Under the pieces are notes generated by a model. That model made no database searches and was not told where the DNA came from. It saw nothing but the letters and a program-made list of their open reading frames with translations. DNA of 23,735 bases from a virus. Of the stretch, positions 1 through 8,999 are shown in pieces. Made by a program: the position numbers and the translations under genes. The stretch lies in IMG/VR virus record IMGVR_UViG_3300006874_000143, positions 1 through 23,735 of that record. One strand, given 5' to 3'. The first letter of the stretch is position 1, and each line of letters starts with the position of its first letter.

Positions 1-318
1 TTCTTCATCTCCTAATACTAAGTTACGATACTGCCCGTATACTGTTGAAGATGGGGCTTTACCTACTACATTCGTATTATATAAAAGCGAACCACTTCCT
101 TGCTTATCTGCATAAGCTATAGAAAACTGTACTCTTGCTTCATCTCTTGTCGAAGAAGTATTATAAATATCGTAGTAAAAATCAGCAGACGTTCCTCCAA
201 TTTGTACTGATGAAGTAAAAAACGCTGTTAGTGTACTAACATCATTACTCCATACAGGTGCAGTAACTGATTCTGCACTTACTACTATATCATCTGTATC
301 AAATCTTTTGTATGACAT
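1..318 (-). CDS. Virion structural protein, partial (C-terminus beyond left edge)
   Basis: A minus-strand reading frame starts with ATG at 318 and stays open for 106 codons to the window edge. The protein begins MSYKRFDTDDIVVSAESVTA and continues with a Ser/Thr/Tyr-rich, probably beta-rich sequence. It is the last visible gene of the structural block, and its start lies two bases after the stop of the preceding gene, which suggests translational coupling. No enzymatic motif is visible. Position and composition suggest a tail, baseplate or fibre component of the virion. That role is inferred from context only, and the missing C-terminal part could change it. Confidence 0.75.
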   Translation of the reverse strand, partial: MSYKRFDTDDIVVSAESVTAPVWSNDVSTLTAFFTSSVQIGGTSADFYYDIYNTSSTRDEARVQFSIAYADKQGSGSLLYNTNVVGKAPSSTVYGQYRNLVLGDEE

Positions 319-320
319 AA

Positions 321-977
321 TTAGTTAGTTTTAGTTATAGTTACTGGAATAGTTAATCTCGCTCCTGATCCTCTACCTACAACAGTTATAGTTGTGTTTA
401 ATTGTGTTCTTGAACCAAATAAAGTATTTACGGCAGTAGCTGTTAAGTTAATTGTAGTACCAATTACATTCTTAGAAACATTTGTTCCGATGGTTGTAGT
501 AGTATTTAATCGTTCTGCTTCTTCTGTGTTAATACCTACACCTGAGAATGAATTTAACACTCTAACATCTGCAATAGTTGCTGTGTATCCATCTGTTTCA
601 AATATTGTTGTAGCACCTAAGTAATTTAATGTCTGAGGGGTAATAGCAACTGAGGCGCCTTGTTTTAATGAAATTGAAGAATAACCTAAATCTAACACTG
701 GAAGTTTAGAAGTACCTCTCGGTAGCGTGGTTAATTTATATTTCATTATTTGAGTTTCGTCAGGGAAAGCTTCTAACAATGGCATGTTTTCGATAGCTTC
801 ACCATAAAAAGCAGAACCTGAGGGATGTGATGGATTGTATAAGGTGTAATCAATCTCATCGTCCGAAAGAGCGAATTGAGTAATTTTAAAAGAACCATCC
901 CCTCTGGCTAATAGCTCTCTTCCTTTTTTTGTTAGGATCGCATCCACCGTCACGATCGAATTATCTAAGTATCCCAT
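321..977 (-). CDS. Virion structural protein (218 aa)
   Basis: The 218-residue protein has a charged N-terminal segment (MGYLDNSIVTVDAILTKKGR, then a Gly-Asp-Gly turn and an acidic patch at about residues 38-45). A Thr/Val/Ile-rich C-terminal half follows, typical of a beta-sandwich. From memory, the N-terminal segment resembles a conserved structural protein of large marine tailed phages, but I cannot name its role. It has no signal peptide or membrane segment. The gap of 44 bases to the upstream gene is one of the few real gaps in this block. It is extremely AT-rich and contains an AT octamer. Confidence 0.8.
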   Translation of the reverse strand: MGYLDNSIVTVDAILTKKGRELLARGDGSFKITQFALSDDEIDYTLYNPSHPSGSAFYGEAIENMPLLEAFPDETQIMKYKLTTLPRGTSKLPVLDLGYSSISLKQGASVAITPQTLNYLGATTIFETDGYTATIADVRVLNSFSGVGINTEEAERLNTTTTIGTNVSKNVIGTTINLTATAVNTLFGSRTQLNTTITVVGRGSGARLTIPVTITKTN

Positions 978-1021
978 TTTGTATTTAGTGTTTTATATAA
1001 ATATATGTTAATTATAGTTTT

Positions 1022-1996
1022 TTATGTTACAGATGTCACCTCGGCATCTAAATTACTTAAAAATACTTCATCAGTATCAATTGCATAAACTTTTCTATCT
1101 GGTAGTCTGATAAGTCTATTCCCAGGTCCGTCAATATATAAAATACTACCGACGAATGGAAAATCAGGGTATGACTTATTAGGGTGAGTTCCTGTTATTA
1201 CTGAGTTAAAGTATACTGTTACTATTTCTCTATCAGATTGGCTAATAGCTTTAATTGCCGCGGTTGCTGAATCACGAGCATGTAGACTTGCTTTAAACTC
1301 TTTAAAGGACAGAGCAGGTTCATTTCCTGCTATTGCCCCAGCTTGTATTCGTGTTGTAAATTTTTGTTTATTATACTCTCTTGCTACAGGACCTGCTGCG
1401 GTTGCTTTACCTCCGTTATACTTACTATTAAGTATACCTGCCTTGGTATATGAACAGTTTTGAATTTGAGCGTATTGAGCACTTCCATTAATTATAGCGT
1501 CAAGATTAGAAGGTACATACTGACTGGTTAGTTTATCTGCTACACGGCGGGTAGAGCTGAGTTTACTTATAGAAGAGTTGTTTAGTAGTGGATTATAATC
1601 ACTATTAATAAACCCTGTTGTTACATAAGGAAGAAAAACAAACTGAGAGTTGTTGTAGATTGTGTTGCCTCCTGCATCTACTCCTGTTGGAAGAGTAGTA
1701 GTTACTATTTCTTCAAATGTAAAATAAAAATATTCTGTTTTTTTCTGTCTTCCAGTTATTTTAGTAGAAATTTGACCAATATTAAAATCAAATTTAAATT
1801 CATCTACCTCTTTTAGTGCAGCGGCAACATTAACTCCTTCTTTAGATAAGAAAGGAATTGCAATACCTTGTAAAGTAAACGGTGGTACAGGAGTGTCATC
1901 TATACCTGGATTAACTACACTACTGCTATATAGTAAGTTGGCATTACCTGCTCCGTAGGATTGCGGTCTTGTAGCTATGAAATCTTGTATAGTCAT
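1022..1996 (-). CDS. Virion structural protein (324 aa)
   Basis: The 324-residue protein begins MTIQDFIATRPQSYGAGNAN and has no membrane segment or catalytic motif that I recognise. It is rich in Ser, Thr, Asn and Val, with a long helical stretch near residues 58-72 (AAALKEVDEFKFDF). It follows the 975-residue tail protein with a two-base gap and precedes other structural genes, so a tail or baseplate function is likely. The closing segment (about residues 265-320) is beta-rich and contains YPDFPFVGSILYIDGPGNRL. The family is not identified. Confidence 0.78.
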   Translation of the reverse strand: MTIQDFIATRPQSYGAGNANLLYSSSVVNPGIDDTPVPPFTLQGIAIPFLSKEGVNVAAALKEVDEFKFDFNIGQISTKITGRQKKTEYFYFTFEEIVTTTLPTGVDAGGNTIYNNSQFVFLPYVTTGFINSDYNPLLNNSSISKLSSTRRVADKLTSQYVPSNLDAIINGSAQYAQIQNCSYTKAGILNSKYNGGKATAAGPVAREYNKQKFTTRIQAGAIAGNEPALSFKEFKASLHARDSATAAIKAISQSDREIVTVYFNSVITGTHPNKSYPDFPFVGSILYIDGPGNRLIRLPDRKVYAIDTDEVFLSNLDAEVTSVT

Positions 1997-1998
1997 CT

Positions 1999-4926
1999 TT
2001 AATTAAAAATAGCGTAATATTTGTTTCCTTTAGTCAATTCATCCTCATAGTATACTGTGAGTATTGATCCGGTTGTTATTAATGTGCTGCCAGTGTTAGG
2101 TCCTAAATACCATCCTTGGAAAACTCCTCCGTAGTATGATACTTCTGCTTCTACAGTAAAGAACTCATATGTATCGTAATCATGTCCAAATTTCAACGTA
2201 CTAACAGATGGTCCAAGAGTTGATGGGTATGTTAACTCAATAGAACCACTAATTGCATCTCCTTCACTACCTGTAGCAAAAATTTCAAAATACTCTCCTT
2301 GATACGTTGCTTCTAAAGCAATAATACAGGCAGGAGGTAAAGGGAGTGATAAGTTAAACAGGGTTAAATCAAACGTAATGTTTGGTTGAGCTTGTTGTTT
2401 AAAAGGGTTTTCTGTATTTAATTCACCTGTTGTGGTTATAACAGCAGAACCGCTTAACTCTCCGTTAAACATTGCTGACTCATCATAAAGAATTTTTGTA
2501 GTTCTACCTTTAGGAGTTCTTATTGATTGAGTGTATGCGGTTGTATAATTATAGCTTCCTGAGGAGTCGTAAGAGCCACCCTGACTACCAGTATATGATC
2601 CAATTCTTAGTGAACCAGATTTTGTCTCATCAGTCCATGATGTTAGTACTTGGGGTGCTTTACTTCTTGCTAATTTATGTGAGTCAAGTATAACACCTGT
2701 ATTAACTTGCGCTCTTGCTGGTACGAAGTCTTTTATTAGTCTAAATAAGCTTCCATCAAAAAAGTTTAAAAGTCTAATAAATGCTTTTGGTGATCTTGTA
2801 TAGGCGAGTAAAGTATCCCAGTCCCAGTTTGCATCTTCCCACAATGTAAATATATCATCCCACCAGTAACTATCATCTGTTACTGTTCTCCCTAACACGC
2901 TTAATCTTTCATACTTATAATCTCTCGATGTTCTTGGATCACCAATATAGTCATCAATATCAAAACTACCAGTAACGTGTATATCTATAAAGTCATTAGT
3001 AGCTTTCGAAATATTAAATCCTACTTCTACGACATGCTGGTCATCTGTATATTTTCTTGGTTTTTGCTTTACTATAGAAGTATACTTCGAAAGTGTACTT
3101 CCGCTTACTATACTACCGGTATTATCAAGCCTTATTTGTTCGGTACTGCTCGCAGTTGTAAAAAATGCTGGTCCCCAGAACGGTCTGGTATTAACATTGA
3201 CTCCTCCAAAAGTCTTTATACTTAGCAGGGTATCAGGAATACCAAAAGTGGTTATAAGAGCTCTTAACCCTCTTTCAGTACCTTTTGTTTTTAGTAGATA
3301 AGGTAGGTTATGATAAAGTCTTTTATATATTTCCTTTTCATAATTATCTTTAGGCATAGGCTGCAGATAATCATGCTCACTACCCGAAGTAGCTATAGAC
3401 ATTGTGGTAATATATTCACTCCCAGTATTATACCTTTCACCAATAAACATAGAGAACAAATTGTCTATGTTTTGATTACTGTTGTATAGGTTTATTCCAA
3501 AAGATTCTATAGCTGATCTAACTATATCTTTAGATATACCAAAGTCTAATCTGTTGTCTGCATCATACTTATCAGATACTGATTTAAAATAAACCCATAG
3601 ATTATCAAAATGATGTGCTAACATATGAACAAACATTAGGTACTGTTCATTGTTAGAATCTTCTCTAATAAAACTTGGAATAGTATTAGTTAGAAGATCA
3701 AAGTTCGTACTGTCGTACTGATATGCTGATTCTATTATATTATTAAACCAGACTGATGCTGATGGATGATCACTTGGTAAATTTTGATATGGTCTGCTGT
3801 TAGCAGAGCCTGATTTAGGCCAAGCGTATGAACTGCTTTCATAATAAAGATACCTATCATAGTGATCAAAATTATTTACTACACCTTTAATTAGACCTTC
3901 ATAGTATTCTTTACTTCCAGTTATACCGTAGTCAGTATAGGAAGAAGATACAATAATTCCTAAGTTAGTTTCATAACTATGAAGTAGATCTAATTTATAT
4001 TTAAAGTTTCTTAATCTCTCTTCTACTGAGCTAAAATGAATAAACTCGCTAAAATCTTCATGATTAATTGCTATTTGTGCGCTTTTTTCATTAAAGAGAG
4101 AGTATAGCTGGTAATAAGAACTTGTAGTAGGGTACGAAAAAAGCTCATTATAGTTGAAAAATTCAGTAGGGTTATTATTTTCGTATTTCTCTTCTATAAA
4201 GAAGTTTGGACCTTGTAAAGATCTTGCCTGTTCCTCTTCGAATATAGGAGTAGCGTTTATACTAAATGCCTTGTCTCTGCTTACTTTTGACTCAACAGTA
4301 AAGACAGAATTAGTAGAGGTGCCAGGTGGTAGCCCTTCATATAGTTTTATTGCCAAAGCAACACCTTTGTCAGTATTTTGAAAATCTATATTTAATCCTA
4401 TAGAAAATCTTTCTTCACCAAACGCTAAGTAAAAACTATCAAAAGAAGAATTTGTGTTTAGTTCATTCTTTAATTTAAATGCAATATTACGAATGTCTTC
4501 GTCAACAACTTGATGAGATAGAGCTAATATTTCAGTACCATCAGGAGAGATATCACTAATAAAAAATTCTCCACCGAATTTACCCTTACTAAATAAGTTG
4601 TTTAAGAATCTATAAACTAAAACTACATCCCCACTTTCGTAGCCCAATTCTACTGCATCCGTCTCCGGGTCAATTGTTACAGTAGATTCACCTTCTTTTC
4701 CCGCACCTGCTGATAAGATACCAGCTGTGTACTTTCTATAGTCGGGAATTGTCTCTAATAAAATTTGATCAGCAGTTAAAATAGAAAGTTCAACCCTGTT
4801 TTTCTCAGGAGAGATTAAAGAATTAACCGAGAAACTTTCTATAATACTTGCTTCCTCTAAATTAATAGAGGTAGTATCCAAAGTATCTGGTGCTAATTCT
4901 TCTACTAAATAACTATATTTAACCAT
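1999..4926 (-). CDS. Large tail/baseplate structural protein with C-terminal InlB-repeat-like domain
   Basis: This 975-residue protein is the largest in the window. Around residues 530-580 it contains YKRLYHNLPYLLKTKGTERG followed by LRALITTFGIPDTLLSIKTF. That pattern is typical of baseplate/tail proteins of the phage tail protein I type, where a helical segment anchors the protein in the baseplate. The middle is rich in aromatic residues and Ser. The last ~85 residues (FFTVEAEVSYYGGVFQGWYL to the end, YYAIFN) resemble an InlB B-repeat/Listeria-Bacteroides repeat domain, an adhesion-type beta-grasp module. It lies downstream of the gp6, DNRLRE-like and coiled-coil genes and abuts the latter by one base. 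A gp7-like or receptor-facing wedge role is likely but not proven. Confidence 0.82.
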   Translation of the reverse strand: MVKYSYLVEELAPDTLDTTSINLEEASIIESFSVNSLISPEKNRVELSILTADQILLETIPDYRKYTAGILSAGAGKEGESTVTIDPETDAVELGYESGDVVLVYRFLNNLFSKGKFGGEFFISDISPDGTEILALSHQVVDEDIRNIAFKLKNELNTNSSFDSFYLAFGEERFSIGLNIDFQNTDKGVALAIKLYEGLPPGTSTNSVFTVESKVSRDKAFSINATPIFEEEQARSLQGPNFFIEEKYENNNPTEFFNYNELFSYPTTSSYYQLYSLFNEKSAQIAINHEDFSEFIHFSSVEERLRNFKYKLDLLHSYETNLGIIVSSSYTDYGITGSKEYYEGLIKGVVNNFDHYDRYLYYESSSYAWPKSGSANSRPYQNLPSDHPSASVWFNNIIESAYQYDSTNFDLLTNTIPSFIREDSNNEQYLMFVHMLAHHFDNLWVYFKSVSDKYDADNRLDFGISKDIVRSAIESFGINLYNSNQNIDNLFSMFIGERYNTGSEYITTMSIATSGSEHDYLQPMPKDNYEKEIYKRLYHNLPYLLKTKGTERGLRALITTFGIPDTLLSIKTFGGVNVNTRPFWGPAFFTTASSTEQIRLDNTGSIVSGSTLSKYTSIVKQKPRKYTDDQHVVEVGFNISKATNDFIDIHVTGSFDIDDYIGDPRTSRDYKYERLSVLGRTVTDDSYWWDDIFTLWEDANWDWDTLLAYTRSPKAFIRLLNFFDGSLFRLIKDFVPARAQVNTGVILDSHKLARSKAPQVLTSWTDETKSGSLRIGSYTGSQGGSYDSSGSYNYTTAYTQSIRTPKGRTTKILYDESAMFNGELSGSAVITTTGELNTENPFKQQAQPNITFDLTLFNLSLPLPPACIIALEATYQGEYFEIFATGSEGDAISGSIELTYPSTLGPSVSTLKFGHDYDTYEFFTVEAEVSYYGGVFQGWYLGPNTGSTLITTGSILTVYYEDELTKGNKYYAIFN

Positions 4927-5270
4927 TAGCTAATTTGGGGTAAACTTAACTGTATAATCTCTTCTTGCTGTGCAAGTATAGTTTCTCTCAACTGGGCGAT
5001 TTCATCCAGTAGTGGTTGAATATCTTCAGTGTCTTTTTCAAACGATACAAGCTCAGAACTCTTTTTTACTAAATATTCATGAGATAAATCTTGTCCTTGA
5101 ATAGGTATTTCATAAAACAGTTCTTCATATAGATTAAAAAATTCTTCTACTGAAGGAGTATCGTCGTCTAAGATAGGTTGAGCAAAGGTATTAAATGAGC
5201 GATCTATTACCTTATCGAACTGTTCTTTATTAAAGACTGTTTTTTGAAGTCTAATTTCTCTTTTAGCCAT
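4926..5270 (-). CDS. Small coiled-coil baseplate-associated protein (114 aa)
   Basis: The 114-residue protein begins MAKREIRLQKTVFNKEQFDK, is acidic in the middle, and ends in a Leu/Glu/Gln-rich helix (about residues 84-110, LDEIAQLRETILAQQEEIIQ) with heptad spacing, so a C-terminal coiled coil is likely. Its start overlaps the end of the DNRLRE-like gene by eight bases, and its stop overlaps the start of the 975-residue protein. This indicates translational coupling inside the baseplate cluster. An assembly, scaffold or connector role between its two neighbours is plausible. The family is not recognised. Confidence 0.78.
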   Translation of the reverse strand: MAKREIRLQKTVFNKEQFDKVIDRSFNTFAQPILDDDTPSVEEFFNLYEELFYEIPIQGQDLSHEYLVKKSSELVSFEKDTEDIQPLLDEIAQLRETILAQQEEIIQLSLPQIS

Positions 5271-6315
5271 TTCTTACTACCTTGAATACGTTTTTGTTAT
5301 CGATAATAACAGTGCTTCCATTCAATGTAGTTTTGACTAACAGTCTATAATATCTATTTGGTTGAAAAGAATCCATATAAACGTCAAAAAAACTACTTGT
5401 ATTATCTGCACTTATTTTTGTGTATGATGTATCAAAATCTACTATCATCTCATTACTATACTCATCTTTTATACCCCAGTAGGAATTTTGCGGAAGCTTA
5501 TATTCTGTAAGGTATATAGAGCTTGTAGTAAAGGTTCTTGTTGGATATTTAGGTCTTGCTGATAGACGAAATCTTACTATATCACTATCGACATACTGTT
5601 CTTTATGGTTCTTAATTGAAACAGTTGCTATATCTGTATCTAAAGCTGATAAAGTGCTTGAGTAGCTACTATCATCCCATTTAAATTCAAGATAGGGAGG
5701 GAAAATAGTATTAGTATCACCTCCGTAAAATTTAAGATTTATACTTGATGATGTATAGTTTTCATAACTATCATCTATTTTAACTATAACACCATTATTA
5801 GGTATTGAGCCTGAATAATGAGAGTTAATTATAGAAGTAATATCTATACTTGTGTCCTTTGTACTGCTTAAATTAAAAGTTTGACTTCCGGATACACTTG
5901 AAGTAATAAAATCGCCTCCTAAGTTACTCCAAGGATTTTCTTGTGCACCTCTGTATTTCCAAGATACTCCGGTTGAATTAATAGGTTGATCGTCTCGTTT
6001 TCCTGTACCGTTAACCCATGATTGAGAAACGGGGTAAACATATAATGTATATGTAGTAGGTAGTTCCCCAGCAGTAGCTAAATACATATTAAGAGAAGCA
6101 GAATAAATACCAGTGACTTTGTCTTCTAAAGTATTAGTAATATCATCTGTATTAAATTGAAGTAGAGCTCTATTTGTTCTACCTACTAAATACGCGTCTG
6201 GGTATCCTCCTATTTCGAGTACTTGATCTTTGCCGGCATTACCGTAAAGTCCAGCAGTATTAGGTTCTGACCAAATAAATGTATCTTTTTCAGGGTATAT
6301 TCTAAATATTGCCAT
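5263..6315 (-). CDS. Structural protein with DNRLRE/CBM96-like beta-sandwich
   Basis: The 350-residue protein opens with MAIFRIYPEKDTFIWSEPNT, followed by a Gly-rich turn and NRALLQFNTDDITNTL. That order (a start resembling the yPsaDtyI motif, an N-rich loop, then a RALLkFdl-like strand) resembles DNRLRE-domain/CBM96 beta-sandwiches. These domains are found in secreted carbohydrate-associated proteins and in structural proteins of large phages. The C-terminal part (residues ~215-350) is a second beta-rich region, with Tyr-rich segments that resemble Ig-like folds. It sits directly between gp6 and a coiled-coil protein, so it is probably part of the baseplate periphery or the base of a fibre. 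Saccharide binding is inferred from fold resemblance only. Confidence 0.8.
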   Translation of the reverse strand: MAIFRIYPEKDTFIWSEPNTAGLYGNAGKDQVLEIGGYPDAYLVGRTNRALLQFNTDDITNTLEDKVTGIYSASLNMYLATAGELPTTYTLYVYPVSQSWVNGTGKRDDQPINSTGVSWKYRGAQENPWSNLGGDFITSSVSGSQTFNLSSTKDTSIDITSIINSHYSGSIPNNGVIVKIDDSYENYTSSSINLKFYGGDTNTIFPPYLEFKWDDSSYSSTLSALDTDIATVSIKNHKEQYVDSDIVRFRLSARPKYPTRTFTTSSIYLTEYKLPQNSYWGIKDEYSNEMIVDFDTSYTKISADNTSSFFDVYMDSFQPNRYYRLLVKTTLNGSTVIIDNKNVFKVVRNG

Positions 6316-6317
6316 TT

Positions 6318-8132
6318 CTATAAGGTTGTTACACGTCCTTGAATATCTACATCAGGGAATTTAACTTCAAAAATACATGGATCGTACGAAGGATATACTA
6401 CATTACTTTTAGTGGCTCCTCTTACGTCGTAAGCAAATTCTGAGTAGTCTCCTTGTGCTTTGTTATCTATGACTACTGATTTTACTGTTTGAACTCCATC
6501 AACTTGATCTAATAGTGTATAGAGTTTCGATAGGTTTATTGTCTGATTAATATTCCATTTTTTAATATCAAAATAATCTTTAAGTGTATTAGTACATTTA
6601 AGTAGCACATCTCTTGCAGCATAGCTTGGGAGAGTTATAACTTCATACTTTACACCTATATTAACTACAAAAGCATCTTTTATATCTATAGCGTCAGTGA
6701 GCATCATATATTGAGATAGATATGTTTTTAGGTTTTCTTTTAAAGATAAAGACGCTGTGGTTAGTTTAGAATCAACATCATATGCAAGACAATATAAAGA
6801 AAGTGCTAATGGGTTTTTTTCAAGCACGCTTGCTCTCTCTGATACACTTTCTTTAGTTACGTATACTTTAGCAAGGGTACCAAATTGCGGTGGCAGCGTT
6901 AATGCTCTTACAGTAATATCACTAATAGTTACTGCTCTTTTTTGTTCAGAAAAAGACTTCAATGCATTTTGTCTAATTTCATCTACTGTATCAGCGTCTT
7001 TACCCCCTATGGCGGGTAGTAGGTTAGTACAGGTTAAAGTTTGAGAATAAACACCATCGTCGGGTGTTGGTGTTGTTGATAGTGAAGTAATAGTACCAGC
7101 GGGTACATTAGATGCTATGCCGCCTCCTGAGAGGTATCTAACAGTTAAAGTAGTGTTTGATGGTGCTAAACCGTACGCTTTGGTAAATAGAAAGTTTGTA
7201 GGATCAAATGCTTGATCTAAAGAATCCACTAACGATTGATCACCGAACTTATGTACATAGGTAGGGTCAGGTAGGAACTCTTCATCATCTTGGCTCAATA
7301 TACCACTTCCAAATTGTATTTGAAGCACTCCTTTAGATGTTACTCTTGTAACAAATCTTCGTGGAACTTTTTCTAACTTTAATAAGTTAGGTACTAATTG
7401 ATTGTCTTGAGTAGTATTAGTCTCTTCTTTGAAGATAGTGTCTTGTGCAAGGTAGGGAACTTCATACCACAAATTGCCGTCAGAGTCTACGATGTCTAAT
7501 ACTTTTATTATATTATCATCTGCTATACTAACAGTCTTGAATCTCTCAGCCGATGTAAAGGTGAATGATGTAGTATTAATAGTAGCTGATGATGCTTTTA
7601 CTCTTTTAGTTAGTAGGTAGGTTGAGGGGTTACCGTTAGTAAGTTCTGATATAGTAATATCGGTTGGATCGTAAGAGCTACTAAAGGTAAAATCAATTGG
7701 TCTATCTAATAGAAAAGTGGTGTTCCCTGCTGTATCTGCAGTAGCAGTAGAGTTGTCGCTAAGTTTTACTGCATAAGAAAAGTCTGGCTTAAAGCTTGAT
7801 CCAGAAGCAATTGCTGGGATAGTCTGAGTGATGTTTAGTTCGGTAGTAGATGCAGAAGTAACTTTTGGTCTATACCCCATCATATATGCTAATGAGTATA
7901 GATTTGCAGGGTTTTTAGCGTGTTGTAGAAATGTCTCTTGTAGTTGTGTATCTTGATAGAAAGATAGAACGTCTCCTACGTAGGCAGCCATTTCGATAAA
8001 CATCTGTCCTGGAGAGGTTTCATTAAAGTCGTTGTATGTATCAGGAAAATAGTTTTTAGCGTGCTCTATAAGTGCAGACTTAAAGTCACTAAATTCCCTA
8101 TTAATATACTTTATATCTCTTTTTTCTGCCAT
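6318..8132 (-). CDS. 6: Baseplate wedge protein, T4 gp6-like (Baseplate_J type)
   Basis: The 604-residue protein has the N-terminal block typical of T4-like gp6: SPGQMFIEMAAYVGDVLSFY at about residues 40-59, then QETFLQHAKNPANLYSLAYM and GYRP to residue 89. A Gly-rich turn (GGGIASNVPAG, about 336-346) and the GGKDADTVDEIRQNA segment (about 376-390) match the baseplate J/gp6/gp47 organisation. In T4, gp6 dimers form the inner ring of the baseplate wedge around the hub, and T4 gp6 is about 660 residues. The gene overlaps the gp25-like gene by one base, reproducing the usual gp25-gp6 order. The family assignment is strong. Confidence 0.92.
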   Translation of the reverse strand: MAEKRDIKYINREFSDFKSALIEHAKNYFPDTYNDFNETSPGQMFIEMAAYVGDVLSFYQDTQLQETFLQHAKNPANLYSLAYMMGYRPKVTSASTTELNITQTIPAIASGSSFKPDFSYAVKLSDNSTATADTAGNTTFLLDRPIDFTFSSSYDPTDITISELTNGNPSTYLLTKRVKASSATINTTSFTFTSAERFKTVSIADDNIIKVLDIVDSDGNLWYEVPYLAQDTIFKEETNTTQDNQLVPNLLKLEKVPRRFVTRVTSKGVLQIQFGSGILSQDDEEFLPDPTYVHKFGDQSLVDSLDQAFDPTNFLFTKAYGLAPSNTTLTVRYLSGGGIASNVPAGTITSLSTTPTPDDGVYSQTLTCTNLLPAIGGKDADTVDEIRQNALKSFSEQKRAVTISDITVRALTLPPQFGTLAKVYVTKESVSERASVLEKNPLALSLYCLAYDVDSKLTTASLSLKENLKTYLSQYMMLTDAIDIKDAFVVNIGVKYEVITLPSYAARDVLLKCTNTLKDYFDIKKWNINQTINLSKLYTLLDQVDGVQTVKSVVIDNKAQGDYSEFAYDVRGATKSNVVYPSYDPCIFEVKFPDVDIQGRVTTL

Positions 8133-8542
8133 TACTGTTCAAAATTTATTACTACTTCATCTTCTATATTGCTCTGTTTTACTATATAGCTCATACTAAA
8201 TTGTACTGTATTAGTATCTGGTATCCCTGTAATACTTATCTCGACAGGCTCTACTCGGGGAAAGTATATTTCTACTTCTCTTCTAATAGTTGTATCGATT
8301 AACGCTACTTTATCCTGTGTTAGTTGTTCAAATAGTAAATTTCTTAAATCCGTGCCAAAAGTAGGGTTTAAAAATCTCTCTCCTTTACCGGTTAAGAAAA
8401 AATTAATTAAATTAGTTCTAATAGCATACTTAGTTTCGTAAGTAGAGTTAAATACAGCTCTTCCACTAAAGGGTAATTTTACTCCTATAGCCTTACGGGG
8501 CTGGAGATCAAGTGGATCTATTTTCTGTATATTAAATGCCAT
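8132..8542 (-). CDS. 25: Baseplate wedge protein, gp25/GPW family
   Basis: The 136-residue protein matches the GPW/gp25 family in length and layout. A short N-terminal segment is followed by a helix, the signature GERFLNPTFGTDLRNLLFEQ (residues 54-73) and a C-terminal beta segment with IRREVEIYFPRVE. In T4-like phages gp25 nucleates sheath assembly at the baseplate and contacts gp6. This fits its position directly before the gp6-like gene with a one-base overlap. Despite the historical name, family members are structural and not active lysozymes. Confidence 0.92.
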   Translation of the reverse strand: MAFNIQKIDPLDLQPRKAIGVKLPFSGRAVFNSTYETKYAIRTNLINFFLTGKGERFLNPTFGTDLRNLLFEQLTQDKVALIDTTIRREVEIYFPRVEPVEISITGIPDTNTVQFSMSYIVKQSNIEDEVVINFEQ

Positions 8543-8982
8543 TATAAACTTATTCTGTTTTTATCTTTTTTATATGATGCATCTAAAACATTTTTTGCTT
8601 TAGCTACAAAATCTAACTTACTAATATCTATCCCAGGCATTGGTCCTTGATTCTCCATAGTCATTTGGGTTGCCATAGACTGTGCAAAATTAGGTTTATG
8701 TACACCAGATCCGCCGATTATGTGATTTAAATCTTCTTTAGTCATTCTCTTTTGAGTATCGGCAAGCATTTCTTCTAAAGGAATAGTACCAGGATTCATT
8801 CTACCTGTTGACCAGGTTTGAGAGATATCTTTTTGTTTTATCGGTTGATATTCCGTTTTAGCTGGCTGTATATCGGGAGTAGAAGCAAATTTTACTGCTT
8901 CATTCATTACTTCTTGTAACTCCTCCTTAACAGCTGCTCTTACTTCTTCTCGTATGATTTTTCTTAATTGATCGAGTTTCAT
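8542..8982 (-). CDS. Small phage protein with N-terminal amphipathic helix (146 aa)
   Basis: The 146-residue protein starts MKLDQLRKIIREEVRAAVKE, a strongly amphipathic charged helix. This kind of N-terminus recurs in small proteins of large marine T4-like phages (from memory). The remainder is low in predicted order, rich in Gln, Pro and Met, and contains a Gly-Gly-Ser-Gly turn near residue 90. Its stop overlaps the gp25 start. It could be a virion protein or an assembly factor, and no function can be assigned. The 17-base gap upstream is AT-only except for one G and contains an AT octamer. Confidence 0.75.
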   Translation of the reverse strand: MKLDQLRKIIREEVRAAVKEELQEVMNEAVKFASTPDIQPAKTEYQPIKQKDISQTWSTGRMNPGTIPLEEMLADTQKRMTKEDLNHIIGGSGVHKPNFAQSMATQMTMENQGPMPGIDISKLDFVAKAKNVLDASYKKDKNRISL

Positions 8983-8999
8983 ATATATAAATAGTTTAG

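Noticed and set aside
394-624. Plus-strand ORF of 76 codons
   Set aside because: It lies fully inside the 218-residue structural gene on the other strand and has no motif or leader, so it is a shadow.
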